From positions 1 through 6,709 of the forward strand of contig DAIEPS010000102.1 of assembly GCA_027348305.1 (NCBI GenBank): 6,709 nucleotides of DNA, written 5' to 3'. The notes under the pieces were generated by a model. That model saw only the letters and a list, made by a program, of their open reading frames with translations, searched no databases and was not told where the DNA came from. The stretch comes from Anaerolineaceae bacterium (GTDB lineage Bacteria; Chloroflexota; Anaerolineae; Anaerolineales; Anaerolineaceae). How positions within the stretch are numbered: the first letter of the stretch is position 1; the number at the start of each line of letters is the position of its first letter. Position numbers and translations under genes: made by a program. This document shows, piece by piece, positions 1 through 6,183 of the stretch.

Positions 1-313
1 AGGTTTGTGGTTCTCGGCGCTGCTGGTCATGTACCGTGATGTCAACTACATGCTTCCTTTCATTACCCAACTCTGGATGTTCATCTCTCCTGTGGTTTAT
101 GCCTCCAGCATCGTGCCTGAGAAGTGGCGTGTGCTCTATTCGCTCAACCCCATGGCAGGTGTGGTCGAAGGTTTTCGCTGGGCTTTGCTCGGCACGCAGC
201 AATCCATCTCGCCTGTGATGATTGCCATTTCTTCTGGTATCGCTTTGACCCTTTTCATCTCCGGCCTGTTCTTCTTCCGCCGCATGGAACGTGTCTTCGC
301 GGACATGATTTAG
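1..313 (+). CDS. Wzm-type ABC-2 polysaccharide export permease, C-terminal part (5' end outside window)
   Basis: Partial gene; the reading frame is open from the first bases (first full codon at 2), so the TTG at 5 is an internal Leu codon and not a start. The visible 103 residues match the end of ABC-2 family permeases of the Wzm/TagG/RfbA type: a YRDV motif, then a hydrophobic stretch around LPFITQLWMFISPVVY, the family-typical PEKWR and LNPMAGVVEGFRWALLG blocks, and a last membrane helix ending in a basic/aromatic FFFRRMERVFAD tail. Such permeases form the membrane channel that carries an undecaprenyl-linked glycan across the inner membrane, with the ATPase encoded next door. The stop is 10 bp before the start of the ATPase gene, so the two are cotranscribed and probably act as one exporter. 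The family call is secure; the exported glycan cannot be read from this fragment. Confidence 0.9.
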   Translation, partial: GLWFSALLVMYRDVNYMLPFITQLWMFISPVVYASSIVPEKWRVLYSLNPMAGVVEGFRWALLGTQQSISPVMIAISSGIALTLFISGLFFFRRMERVFADMI

Positions 314-323
314 GATACCCATA

Positions 324-1586
324 ATGAGCAACCTGGCGATAAAAGTTAATGATCTAGGGAAACAATATAAGATCTTCGGTGAGGTCAACCGCTACCAGAC
401 CTTGCGTGAGAAGATCACTGAAACACTGCGCTCTCCGTTAAAAAATCTGCTTAACCCTACCGGCAGCGAAAGTTTTTGGGCATTGCGCAACGTTTCATTT
501 GACGTCGAACGCGGATTGGTGTTGGGTGTGATCGGCAAGAACGGCGCCGGCAAATCCACCCTGCTCAAGATGCTCTCCCGGGTCGTCGAACCCACCGAAG
601 GGCGTGCCGAGATCCATGGCCGGGTCGGATCTTTGCTCGAAGTGGGCACCGGTTTTCACCCTGAACTCACCGGGCGTGAAAACGTCTACCTTAACGGCGC
701 CATCCTGGGTATGAAACGCAGCGAGATCGATAAGAAATTTGACGAGATCGTGGCTTTCTCCGAGATCGAACAATTCATTGACACTCCCGTCAAACGCTAT
801 TCCAGCGGTATGTACATGCGCCTGGCATTTGCAGTCTCTGCTCACCTCGAACCGGAGATCCTCATCGTGGATGAGGTGCTGGCCGTGGGTGATGCCGAGT
901 TCCAGAAGAAGTGTCTTGGCAAGATGAGCGACGTGGCCGGCGAAGGCCGTACAGTGCTCTTCGTCTCGCATAACATGTCCGCGGTGACGCGCCTCACCAA
1001 GGAATGCATTATCCTTGAACACGGCAAAATGACCCGGCGCGCTCCCAGTGCCGAGGCCGTGGATTATTACCTCTCGCACGGCTACGAAAAGGGCGGCGAA
1101 CGCAGTTGGATCGCAGATGAGATCCCCTCAGATGCCTATCCCTTTAAACCCATTGCGCTGCGCGTCATGAATACCAAGGGGCAAGTGGTCGATTCGGTGC
1201 GTTCCATCGAACCATTGACCCTTGAAATGGAATACAGCCTTAACGCCCCCATTACCGGGTTGCGCGTAGGCATTTACTTGATGACCGTGCGCGGAGATTA
1301 CGTGTTTACTTCATTTGACACGGATGACCCTGAACAGTTCTCAAGGCACACTGAACGCAAGGCAGGGCACTACATCAGCCGCTGCACGATCCCGGCGGAC
1401 CTGCTAAACGAAGGCCGCTACACCCTTGGGGTGAACGCCAGTGTCTTTCGGGTCAAACGTTACTTTCAGGATGCCAACGCGGTAGTGTTCAACGTCAACC
1501 CCACCGGTGCTCCCGGTATGCATTGGGTGGAACCGAGGCAGGGCGTTACGCGTCCGCGTCTTGATTGGCAGATCGTCGAAAAATAA
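324..1586 (+). CDS. Wzt-type polysaccharide ABC transporter ATP-binding protein with C-terminal glycan-recognition domain
   Basis: 420 aa, cytoplasmic ATPase that powers export of a lipid-linked polysaccharide through the upstream permease. Residues about 1-250 are the nucleotide-binding domain: Walker A GKNGAGKST at 71-79, the family-typical EVGTGFHPELTGREN at 106-120, an atypical signature YSSGMYMRL at 159-167 (usual for Wzt/TagH proteins in place of LSGGQ), Walker B ILIVDEVLAVGD at 179-190 and the H-loop SH at 215-216. Residues about 260-420 form a beta-rich extension like the Wzt C-terminal domain, which in O-antigen exporters of known function binds the modified end of the chain. Short Wzt/TagH proteins lack it, so this exporter may be selective for a capped glycan. 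The start is supported by AGGA at 312-315, which overlaps the permease stop. The methyltransferase farther down is a candidate capping enzyme; that link is inference. Confidence 0.93.
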   Translation: MSNLAIKVNDLGKQYKIFGEVNRYQTLREKITETLRSPLKNLLNPTGSESFWALRNVSFDVERGLVLGVIGKNGAGKSTLLKMLSRVVEPTEGRAEIHGRVGSLLEVGTGFHPELTGRENVYLNGAILGMKRSEIDKKFDEIVAFSEIEQFIDTPVKRYSSGMYMRLAFAVSAHLEPEILIVDEVLAVGDAEFQKKCLGKMSDVAGEGRTVLFVSHNMSAVTRLTKECIILEHGKMTRRAPSAEAVDYYLSHGYEKGGERSWIADEIPSDAYPFKPIALRVMNTKGQVVDSVRSIEPLTLEMEYSLNAPITGLRVGIYLMTVRGDYVFTSFDTDDPEQFSRHTERKAGHYISRCTIPADLLNEGRYTLGVNASVFRVKRYFQDANAVVFNVNPTGAPGMHWVEPRQGVTRPRLDWQIVEK

Positions 1587-1612
1587 AATACCAGCAACGA
1601 AACGAGGTTATC

Positions 1613-1641
1613 TTGACCGTTCAACACTCGGGGTTTATAAT
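1613..1641 (+). promoter_or_regulatory. Predicted sigma70-type promoter for the biosynthesis operon
   Basis: The -35 box TTGACC (1613-1618) matches the TTGACA consensus at 5 of 6 positions. The -10 box TATAAT (1636-1641) is perfect. The spacer is exactly 17 bp. Transcription would start near 1648, giving a leader of about 70 nt before the ATG at 1717. It lies in the only sizeable gap, directly upstream of a run of tightly packed genes, which is where an operon promoter is expected. It would let the sugar-biosynthesis genes be transcribed separately from the exporter genes. Prediction from sequence only. Confidence 0.65.
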
Positions 1642-1655
1642 TCAACAATTGAATT
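1639..1655. repeat. Inverted repeat (AATTCAA-CAA-TTGAATT) over the -10 box and predicted start site
   Basis: Perfect 7-bp arms, AATTCAA at 1639-1645 and TTGAATT at 1649-1655, flank a 3-base centre. The left arm shares three bases with the -10 box and the right arm covers the region just after the predicted transcription start. That placement is typical for a repressor operator. A second, weaker TTGAA/TTCAA pair lies at 1656-1670. The sequence is AT-rich, so a chance repeat is possible; an RNA hairpin with a 3-base loop would be weak. Confidence 0.4.
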
Positions 1656-1716
1656 TTGAAGCATTTTCAAGTAACCTTTTGATGGTTTACTTTCCAATGA
1701 GAAACACGGATCAACT

Positions 1717-3336
1717 ATGATAAACAACAAAGAAACATTAAAGCGTTTCCTTGGAGGTATTCCGCTTACTGCCGAACTGTACTGGCTTGTCAGGCAGAAA
1801 GATAATCCCGTCCATTCCAGGTTTTCCTTAAAATCCTTGCATGAGGCGCTCCCCGCCATGGTGGAGGAAGTCAAGAAAATTCGCCCTCATTCGCAGGTGG
1901 AAAAAAAGAAGGTCTTCATTTTTGCGGCCTTGCATTATTGGATCGAGCAGGCCACCATCACCGCCATGGGGCTGGCTGCCGACAACCATGATGTGACTTT
2001 GGGGTTCTACCCCTATTTCGACTGGTTCACGGATTCCACCAAGTTTGATATTCGCCGCCAAAACATTTATGCCCAGAAAGTGCTTGAAGAAGCCTCCTCG
2101 GTGATGAATGTCGTTTCCTTTATCACCTATCGCGCACCTTACACCCCGCTTCCAAAAGCGCTGCAGGAAGCCGTTAACCAGGTGACTGTATTTGATACCC
2201 AGTACACCCTCCAAATTGAGGATATTGATACAAACTGGCCTACCTATCAATTCCGGCTCAAACGCAACCAGGAAGCCGCTCAATCTTTGCTGGCTTACCT
2301 GCGGGCTGAAAAACCGGATGTGGTCATTGTGCCAAACGGCACCGTACAGGAATTTGGCATCGTCTACCGTGTGGCGCGTTACTTAAAGATCCCCGTTACC
2401 ACGTATGAATTCAGCGATCAACGCGAAGCCTTTTGGATGGCCCAAAACGCGGAGATCATGCGCCAGGATACAACTGACATGTGGAGTGCCCAGGTTGACA
2501 GCAAGTTGAGCAGCGAGCAGTTGACTCGCATTAAAGGGTTGTTTGAATCACGCCAGCAGGCCAAGGTGACTGAAAACTTTACCCGCAAATGGCAGAATTT
2601 ACCTTCCCAGGGATCCGAAAGTGTTCGCGATCTGCTTAAACTGGATAATCGTCCCATTGTGCTGCTGGCCACCAACGTGCTTGGTGACAGCCTCACACTT
2701 GGCCGTCAGGTATTCAGCAAGACAATGGCTGAATGGGTCAGTCGCACCATCCTCTATTTCATCGGGCGTCCTGATATCCAGTTGGTCATCCGCATTCACC
2801 CCGGAGAGATCCTGACCCGCGAGTATTCAATGGTGGATGTGGTCAGGCAGACATTGCCTGAACTTCCTGAATATATCCACGTGATCCAGCCGGAAGAAAA
2901 GATCAACACCTATGACCTGGTCGACATTACAGACGTAGGCCTGGTTTACACCACGACCGTCGGGCTCGAAATGGCCTTGAAGGGCATCCCTGTGGTGGTT
3001 GCCGGTCAAACCCATTACCGCGACCGCGGATTCACTTACGACCCAACCTCTTGGGTTGAATATTTCAAGGTGCTGGGCATGATCCTTGATAAACCCAAAC
3101 AATATAAGCTCTCAAAAGAAAAGATCGCTCTTGCCTGGAAGTACGCTTATCATTTCTTCTACACCTTCCCATTGCCTTTTCCATGGCATATTAAGGTGTG
3201 GCAGGATTACGAGAACCACAAACTCTCACAAGTCTTCAGCAAGGAAGGCAAGAAAAAATACGGCAACACCTTCCGTTACCTGGTGGGTGAACCCCTGGAT
3301 TGGACAAAAATGAACCACAACGGACGGCACGCATGA
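1717..3336 (+). CDS. Capsule-synthesis (KpsC/KpsS-like) GT-B family protein, putative glycosyltransferase
   Basis: 539 aa, no signal peptide or clear membrane segment, so cytoplasmic or peripheral. The N-terminal half (about 65-240) has alternating beta/alpha patterns (KKVFIFAALHYW, then PDVVIVPNG near 200-208), and a second Rossmann-like half begins near 313 (PIVLLATN). Key motifs are H361-P362 within VIRIHPGE, then YTTTVGLEMALKGIPVVVAG at 411-430 and HYRDRGFTY at 433-441. This HP plus S/T-rich-loop plus GIPVV-G-Y-RG order is the pattern of capsule synthesis proteins such as the Kdo transferases KpsC/KpsS and of other GT-B enzymes that use CMP-sugars. I did not see a sialyltransferase (D/E)(D/E)G motif. 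The C-terminus is rich in aromatic residues (YAYHFFYTFPLPFPW near 476-490). The start has only a weak GGA (1708-1710). The gene is first in the proposed operon and overlaps the next by 4 bp. Donor and acceptor are unknown; transfer of the acid made downstream is a guess. Confidence 0.65.
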   Translation: MINNKETLKRFLGGIPLTAELYWLVRQKDNPVHSRFSLKSLHEALPAMVEEVKKIRPHSQVEKKKVFIFAALHYWIEQATITAMGLAADNHDVTLGFYPYFDWFTDSTKFDIRRQNIYAQKVLEEASSVMNVVSFITYRAPYTPLPKALQEAVNQVTVFDTQYTLQIEDIDTNWPTYQFRLKRNQEAAQSLLAYLRAEKPDVVIVPNGTVQEFGIVYRVARYLKIPVTTYEFSDQREAFWMAQNAEIMRQDTTDMWSAQVDSKLSSEQLTRIKGLFESRQQAKVTENFTRKWQNLPSQGSESVRDLLKLDNRPIVLLATNVLGDSLTLGRQVFSKTMAEWVSRTILYFIGRPDIQLVIRIHPGEILTREYSMVDVVRQTLPELPEYIHVIQPEEKINTYDLVDITDVGLVYTTTVGLEMALKGIPVVVAGQTHYRDRGFTYDPTSWVEYFKVLGMILDKPKQYKLSKEKIALAWKYAYHFFYTFPLPFPWHIKVWQDYENHKLSQVFSKEGKKKYGNTFRYLVGEPLDWTKMNHNGRHA

Positions 3337-4214
3337 GTGTTGAGCAGTCCGAGGCTGAAGTAAAACACCAGGTTAGCGCCTTCTACAATGAGATCGGATG
3401 GAAGATGGAGAACGACGGGTTCTATCAGAATGCCCGTTACGAAGATCTGCGCCCGGTTTCAAGAGAATACATTCACAAATGCCATTTGCGCGTCAACCGC
3501 TACCTGCATCCCACCGGCAAGTATTTGCTGGACGCCGGGTCAGGCCCGGTGCAGTGGCCAGAATATCTCACCTATTCGCAAAATTACCAGTACCGCGTAT
3601 GCCTGGATATTTCCATTGTGGCGCTTGAAGAAGCCCGTCATCGACTTGGTGACAAGGGCTTATATGTGGTTTCTGATGTGGCCAATCTGCCGTTCAAGTC
3701 GGATGCGTTTGATGGACTGGTTTCACTGCATACCCTGCATCACATCCCCCCGGCTGAACAGCCTGACGCCTACGTCGGGTTCGTGCGCGTACTGAAACCT
3801 GAGTGCACCGGGGTGGTGGTCAACGCCTGGACTTCTCCTGTGCTGATGGCCCGCATGGGATGGTTGATCAAGCTCATGGACCGGGTGAACGGAATATTAA
3901 AACGCTTCAGCGCTAAGAAAGAGATCAAATTACCCGAAGAGAAAGTCAAACCGGCTGCCGCTAAACCCACCGGCACCTTTACCCAGCATATTACCCCTGA
4001 GTGGTTGAAAGAAAATCTGGCTGGACGGGTTGATTTCAAGATCATGGTCTGGCGCAGCGCGAGTGTGCGCTTCTTGCGTTCCGTCATCCAACCCTGGATT
4101 TTTGGCAAACTCTGGCTGCGATGGCTCTACAACCAGGAAGAGCAGGAACCGGAGTACTATGGTGAGAACGGTCAATATCCTCTGATCGTGATCTCAAAGC
4201 CCAAATTAAAATAG
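3333..4214 (+). CDS. Class I SAM-dependent methyltransferase (Methyltransf_11-like)
   Basis: 293 aa from the ATG at 3333, chosen because it gives an ATGA overlap with the upstream stop, the usual sign of translational coupling; a TTG at 3300 would add 11 residues but lies inside the previous gene. Motif I is LLDAGSGPVQ at 65-74, the acidic strand-2 residue is in CLDIS at 90-94, D115 follows strand 3, and the post-strand-4 block is DGLVSLHTLHHIP at 127-139. These define a Rossmann-type SAM-binding fold. Between about 195 and 214 lies a Lys/Ala/Pro-rich linker. The C-terminal part (about 235-270) is rich in Trp, Arg and hydrophobics (QPWIFGKLWLRWLY), possibly for contact with membrane or a lipid-linked substrate. 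In a polysaccharide locus it probably methylates a sugar or the chain end; a Wzt with a recognition domain upstream makes end-capping attractive. The substrate cannot be deduced. Confidence 0.85.
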   Translation: MSVEQSEAEVKHQVSAFYNEIGWKMENDGFYQNARYEDLRPVSREYIHKCHLRVNRYLHPTGKYLLDAGSGPVQWPEYLTYSQNYQYRVCLDISIVALEEARHRLGDKGLYVVSDVANLPFKSDAFDGLVSLHTLHHIPPAEQPDAYVGFVRVLKPECTGVVVNAWTSPVLMARMGWLIKLMDRVNGILKRFSAKKEIKLPEEKVKPAAAKPTGTFTQHITPEWLKENLAGRVDFKIMVWRSASVRFLRSVIQPWIFGKLWLRWLYNQEEQEPEYYGENGQYPLIVISKPKLK

Positions 4215-4230
4215 AATCGAGAAAAAACTT

Positions 4231-5238
4231 ATGGATTGGTCAAAAAAGGTTGTCCTTATAACCGGTGGTACCGGTTCTTTCGGCAAAAAATTCATCCGAG
4301 TTATGTTAAATGAATATCATCCAGCAAAAATTATTGTTTTCAGCCGCGATGAGTTGAAACAGCACGAGATGCGTGTCGCCGGGTATGATGACCCCAGCCT
4401 GCGCTATTTCATAGGTGATATTCGCGACAAGGAACGTTGCCTGCGCGCTTTCGACGGTGTGGATGTGGTCATCCATGCTGCGGCGCTTAAACAGGTTCCT
4501 GCCTGCGAATACAACCCCATGGAAGCCATCAAGACCAATATTCTCGGAAGCAGCAATGTGATCGATGCCGCCATTGACCGCGGGGTGAGTCGGGTGGTTG
4601 CTCTCAGTACAGATAAAGCCGTCAACCCTGTCAATTTATACGGCGCCACCAAACTGGCCGCCGAAAAACTCTTCGTGCAATCCAACGCCTATGCCGCCGG
4701 ACACGATGTTCGTTTTGCCTGCGTGCGTTATGGTAACGTCGTTGGCAGCCGCGGATCTGTCGTGCCGGTTTTCTTAAAACAGCGTGAGAACGGCAAAGTG
4801 ACCGTCACCGACCCGCGCATGACCCGCTTCTGGATCACCCTGGAGCAGGGAGTGCGTTTCGTCCTGCGCTGCATCGAGGAAATGCACGGAGGCGAAATCT
4901 TCGTGCCCAAGATCCCCAGTATGAAAGTGGTCGATCTGGCCAAAGCCATTGCTCCCAAAGCTAAAGTGGAGATCATCGGTATCCGCCCCGGCGAAAAACT
5001 CCATGAAGTCCTGATCCACGAAGATGAAGCTCGCTCAACCATTGAATTGGCTGATATGTTCGTTGTCCAGCCCGCTGAATCCCTGTGGTTTGGCCGCGAT
5101 TGGGAAGCCAGGGGCAAGCTGTTGGATGACGGCTTCCTTTACTCCTCCAATAACAATACCCAGTGGCTGAATATCGAACAGATCGGCAAAATCATTGATC
5201 CGATCGAAGCGGATTATCTTTCAGGAAAACTGGGATGA
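4231..5238 (+). CDS. pseB: UDP-N-acetylglucosamine 4,6-dehydratase (inverting), PseB/FlaA1-like
   Basis: 335 aa, close to the usual length of PseB/FlaA1 (about 333). It is an extended SDR that in the family removes water from UDP-GlcNAc and inverts C5, giving the UDP-2-acetamido-2,6-dideoxy-beta-L-arabino-4-hexulose that enters the pseudaminic acid pathway. The nucleotide-binding loop is TGGTGSFGK at 11-19. The catalytic set is D128-K129 in STDKA and Y137 with K141 in YGATK. A PseB-type tyrosine is present, not the Met of the CapE/FnlA branch (NAMGISK type). Further PseB blocks are RYGNVVGSRGSVVP, TDPRMTRFWIT, HGGEIFVPKIPSMK, IGIRPGEKLHE and the ending YSSNNNTQWL. It follows the methyltransferase by 16 bp with a poor ribosome site, and overlaps the next gene by 4 bp (ATGA). 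Cytoplasmic, NADP-dependent by family. The enzyme call is strong; the final sugar is less certain. Confidence 0.92.
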   Translation: MDWSKKVVLITGGTGSFGKKFIRVMLNEYHPAKIIVFSRDELKQHEMRVAGYDDPSLRYFIGDIRDKERCLRAFDGVDVVIHAAALKQVPACEYNPMEAIKTNILGSSNVIDAAIDRGVSRVVALSTDKAVNPVNLYGATKLAAEKLFVQSNAYAAGHDVRFACVRYGNVVGSRGSVVPVFLKQRENGKVTVTDPRMTRFWITLEQGVRFVLRCIEEMHGGEIFVPKIPSMKVVDLAKAIAPKAKVEIIGIRPGEKLHEVLIHEDEARSTIELADMFVVQPAESLWFGRDWEARGKLLDDGFLYSSNNNTQWLNIEQIGKIIDPIEADYLSGKLG

Positions 5239-6155
5239 CGCATTTTCTTGTGACTGGTGCCAGCGGTCTGCTGGGATTGAACTTCTGCCTTGCTGTGGAT
5301 GGTAAGAAGCACAAGGTCACCGGGGTGGACTATCGCAATCCGCTCAAGTGGATCAATTTCAAAATGCAGCAGGCCAACCTGACCAAACCGGGTTCCATAG
5401 AGCGCATCATTAACGAAGTCAAACCCGATGTGATCCTGCACTGCGCCGCCAACGCCAATGTGGATGACTGCGAAAGCCACCCTGAAGAAGCCGAGACCGT
5501 CAACAGTCATCTGCCTGGCGAGATCGCCGAAGCTGCCTGCAATCACAAGATCAGGATGATCCATATTTCTACGGATGCGGTTTTTGACGGCGAAACAGGA
5601 AATTACTCTGAGATCGACATGCCCAACCCCTTGAGTGTGTATTCTCTGACCAAACTGCGCGGAGAAAACGCCGTGCTGGCAGCCAATCCGCAGGCGCTCG
5701 TGCTGCGGGTCAACTTCTACGGTTGGAGCATTTCAGGCAAGAGAAGTCTGGCCGAGTTTTTTGTCAATAACATGTCTGAAAAGAAACAGGTTAAGGGTTT
5801 TACCGATGTGGTTTTTTGTCCCATGATGGTTTTGGATTTGGCGGATGTGATCCTTGAAGCCAACGACAAAGGGCTGAACGGGCTCTTCCACTGCGTTGGA
5901 CCGGATGTCATGTCCAAATATGATTTTGGCGTGGCGATTGCCAATCAATTTGGTTTTGACCCCGACTTGATCACTCCGGCTTCAGTTAATGACGGCGGAT
6001 TGACCGCCGCGCGCTCTCCGAACCTTACGCTTTCAACCAAAAAGATCGTTGCTGCGCTTGCACATCCCTTGCCCGATTTTCAATCCGGGTTAAAGAAATT
6101 CCAAAGCCAATATCAACATGGCTTTCCTGAAATGATCAAAACGCTGGTCGAATAA
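5235..6155 (+). CDS. RmlD-like SDR family NDP-sugar reductase
   Basis: 306 aa, the usual size for dTDP-4-dehydrorhamnose reductase (RmlD) relatives. Evidence for an extended SDR: the Rossmann loop TGASGLLG at 7-14, HCAANANVDDCE at 69-80 (the RmlD-type NADPH-side motif), STDAVFDG at 112-119 and the catalytic Y136-x3-K140 in YSLTK, with T113 as the partner residue. RmlD enzymes reduce the 4-keto group of a 6-deoxy-4-keto-L-sugar nucleotide. PseB releases a sugar of just that kind (4-keto, L-configured), so the gene directly upstream offers a natural substrate. Stop and start overlap as ATGA, and AGGAA at 5223-5227 can act as ribosome site. There is no rmlA/B/C in the window, so a plain rhamnose role is not supported here. 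The product stereochemistry at C4 is unknown; an epimerase or another SDR activity is an alternative. Confidence 0.8.
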   Translation: MTHFLVTGASGLLGLNFCLAVDGKKHKVTGVDYRNPLKWINFKMQQANLTKPGSIERIINEVKPDVILHCAANANVDDCESHPEEAETVNSHLPGEIAEAACNHKIRMIHISTDAVFDGETGNYSEIDMPNPLSVYSLTKLRGENAVLAANPQALVLRVNFYGWSISGKRSLAEFFVNNMSEKKQVKGFTDVVFCPMMVLDLADVILEANDKGLNGLFHCVGPDVMSKYDFGVAIANQFGFDPDLITPASVNDGGLTAARSPNLTLSTKKIVAALAHPLPDFQSGLKKFQSQYQHGFPEMIKTLVE

Positions 6156-6171
6156 CTTCTGTTTCCAACTT

Positions 6172-6178
6172 AAGGAGG
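6172..6178 (+). promoter_or_regulatory. Very strong ribosome binding site for the NeuB-family gene
   Basis: AAGGAGG, part of TAAGGAGGAT at 6171-6180, matches the 16S anti-Shine-Dalgarno almost completely and sits 5 bases before the ATG at 6184. It fixes that start and is much stronger than any other site in the window, implying a high, independent translation rate for this gene within the operon. Confidence 0.8.
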
Positions 6179-6183
6179 ATAAC

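Larger units (their letters stand above)
1587..1716. other. 130-bp AT-rich intergenic region between export genes and biosynthesis operon
   Basis: The only gap of note in the window. It is clearly richer in A+T than the flanking genes. It holds a near-consensus sigma70-type promoter, an inverted repeat across the -10 region, and repeated TTCAA/TTGAA pentamers (see separate entries). I see no GC-rich hairpin followed by a T-run, so no intrinsic terminator for the ATPase gene is evident and readthrough from upstream is possible. No small ORF with a convincing ribosome site was found here. Confidence 0.7.

Noticed and set aside
495..1079. 194-codon open frame on the minus strand
   Set aside because: It lies wholly inside the well-supported Wzt-type ATPase gene, whose Walker and signature motifs are intact. 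The minus-strand translation has no recognisable motif and is a codon-bias shadow.
1828..2283. 151-codon open frame on the minus strand
   Set aside because: It is nested in the GT-B-like gene, has no family features or ribosome site, and runs against an otherwise uniform + strand operon.
3300..3332. Upstream TTG start that would extend the methyltransferase by 11 residues
   Set aside because: The ATG at 3333 forms an ATGA overlap with the previous stop, and the extension would lie entirely in the coding end of the previous gene without a better ribosome site.
4189..4217. Possible internal promoter before pseB (TAGAAT at 4212-4217)
   Set aside because: The sequence at the -35 distance (TGATCT) is a poor match and the gene is only 16 bp from its upstream neighbour, so cotranscription is the simpler reading.
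4261..4275. ACCGGT-GGT-ACCGGT tandem palindromes at the start of the pseB gene
   Set aside because: They encode part of the conserved nucleotide-binding loop (TGGTG), so protein sequence and codon choice explain the repeat; no regulatory role is needed.
4231..5238. CapE/FnlA (UDP-L-FucNAc pathway) as identity of the 4,6-dehydratase
   Set aside because: The active site reads YGATK with a catalytic-type Tyr, and the C-terminus ends in YSSNNNTQWL as in PseB/FlaA1. CapE/FnlA proteins carry Met at that position, and no CapF/CapG partner is seen here.
6155..6183. Terminator or promoter between the reductase and the NeuB-family gene
   Set aside because: The 28-bp gap holds only a strong ribosome site; no hairpin with a T-run and no -35/-10 pair could be made out.
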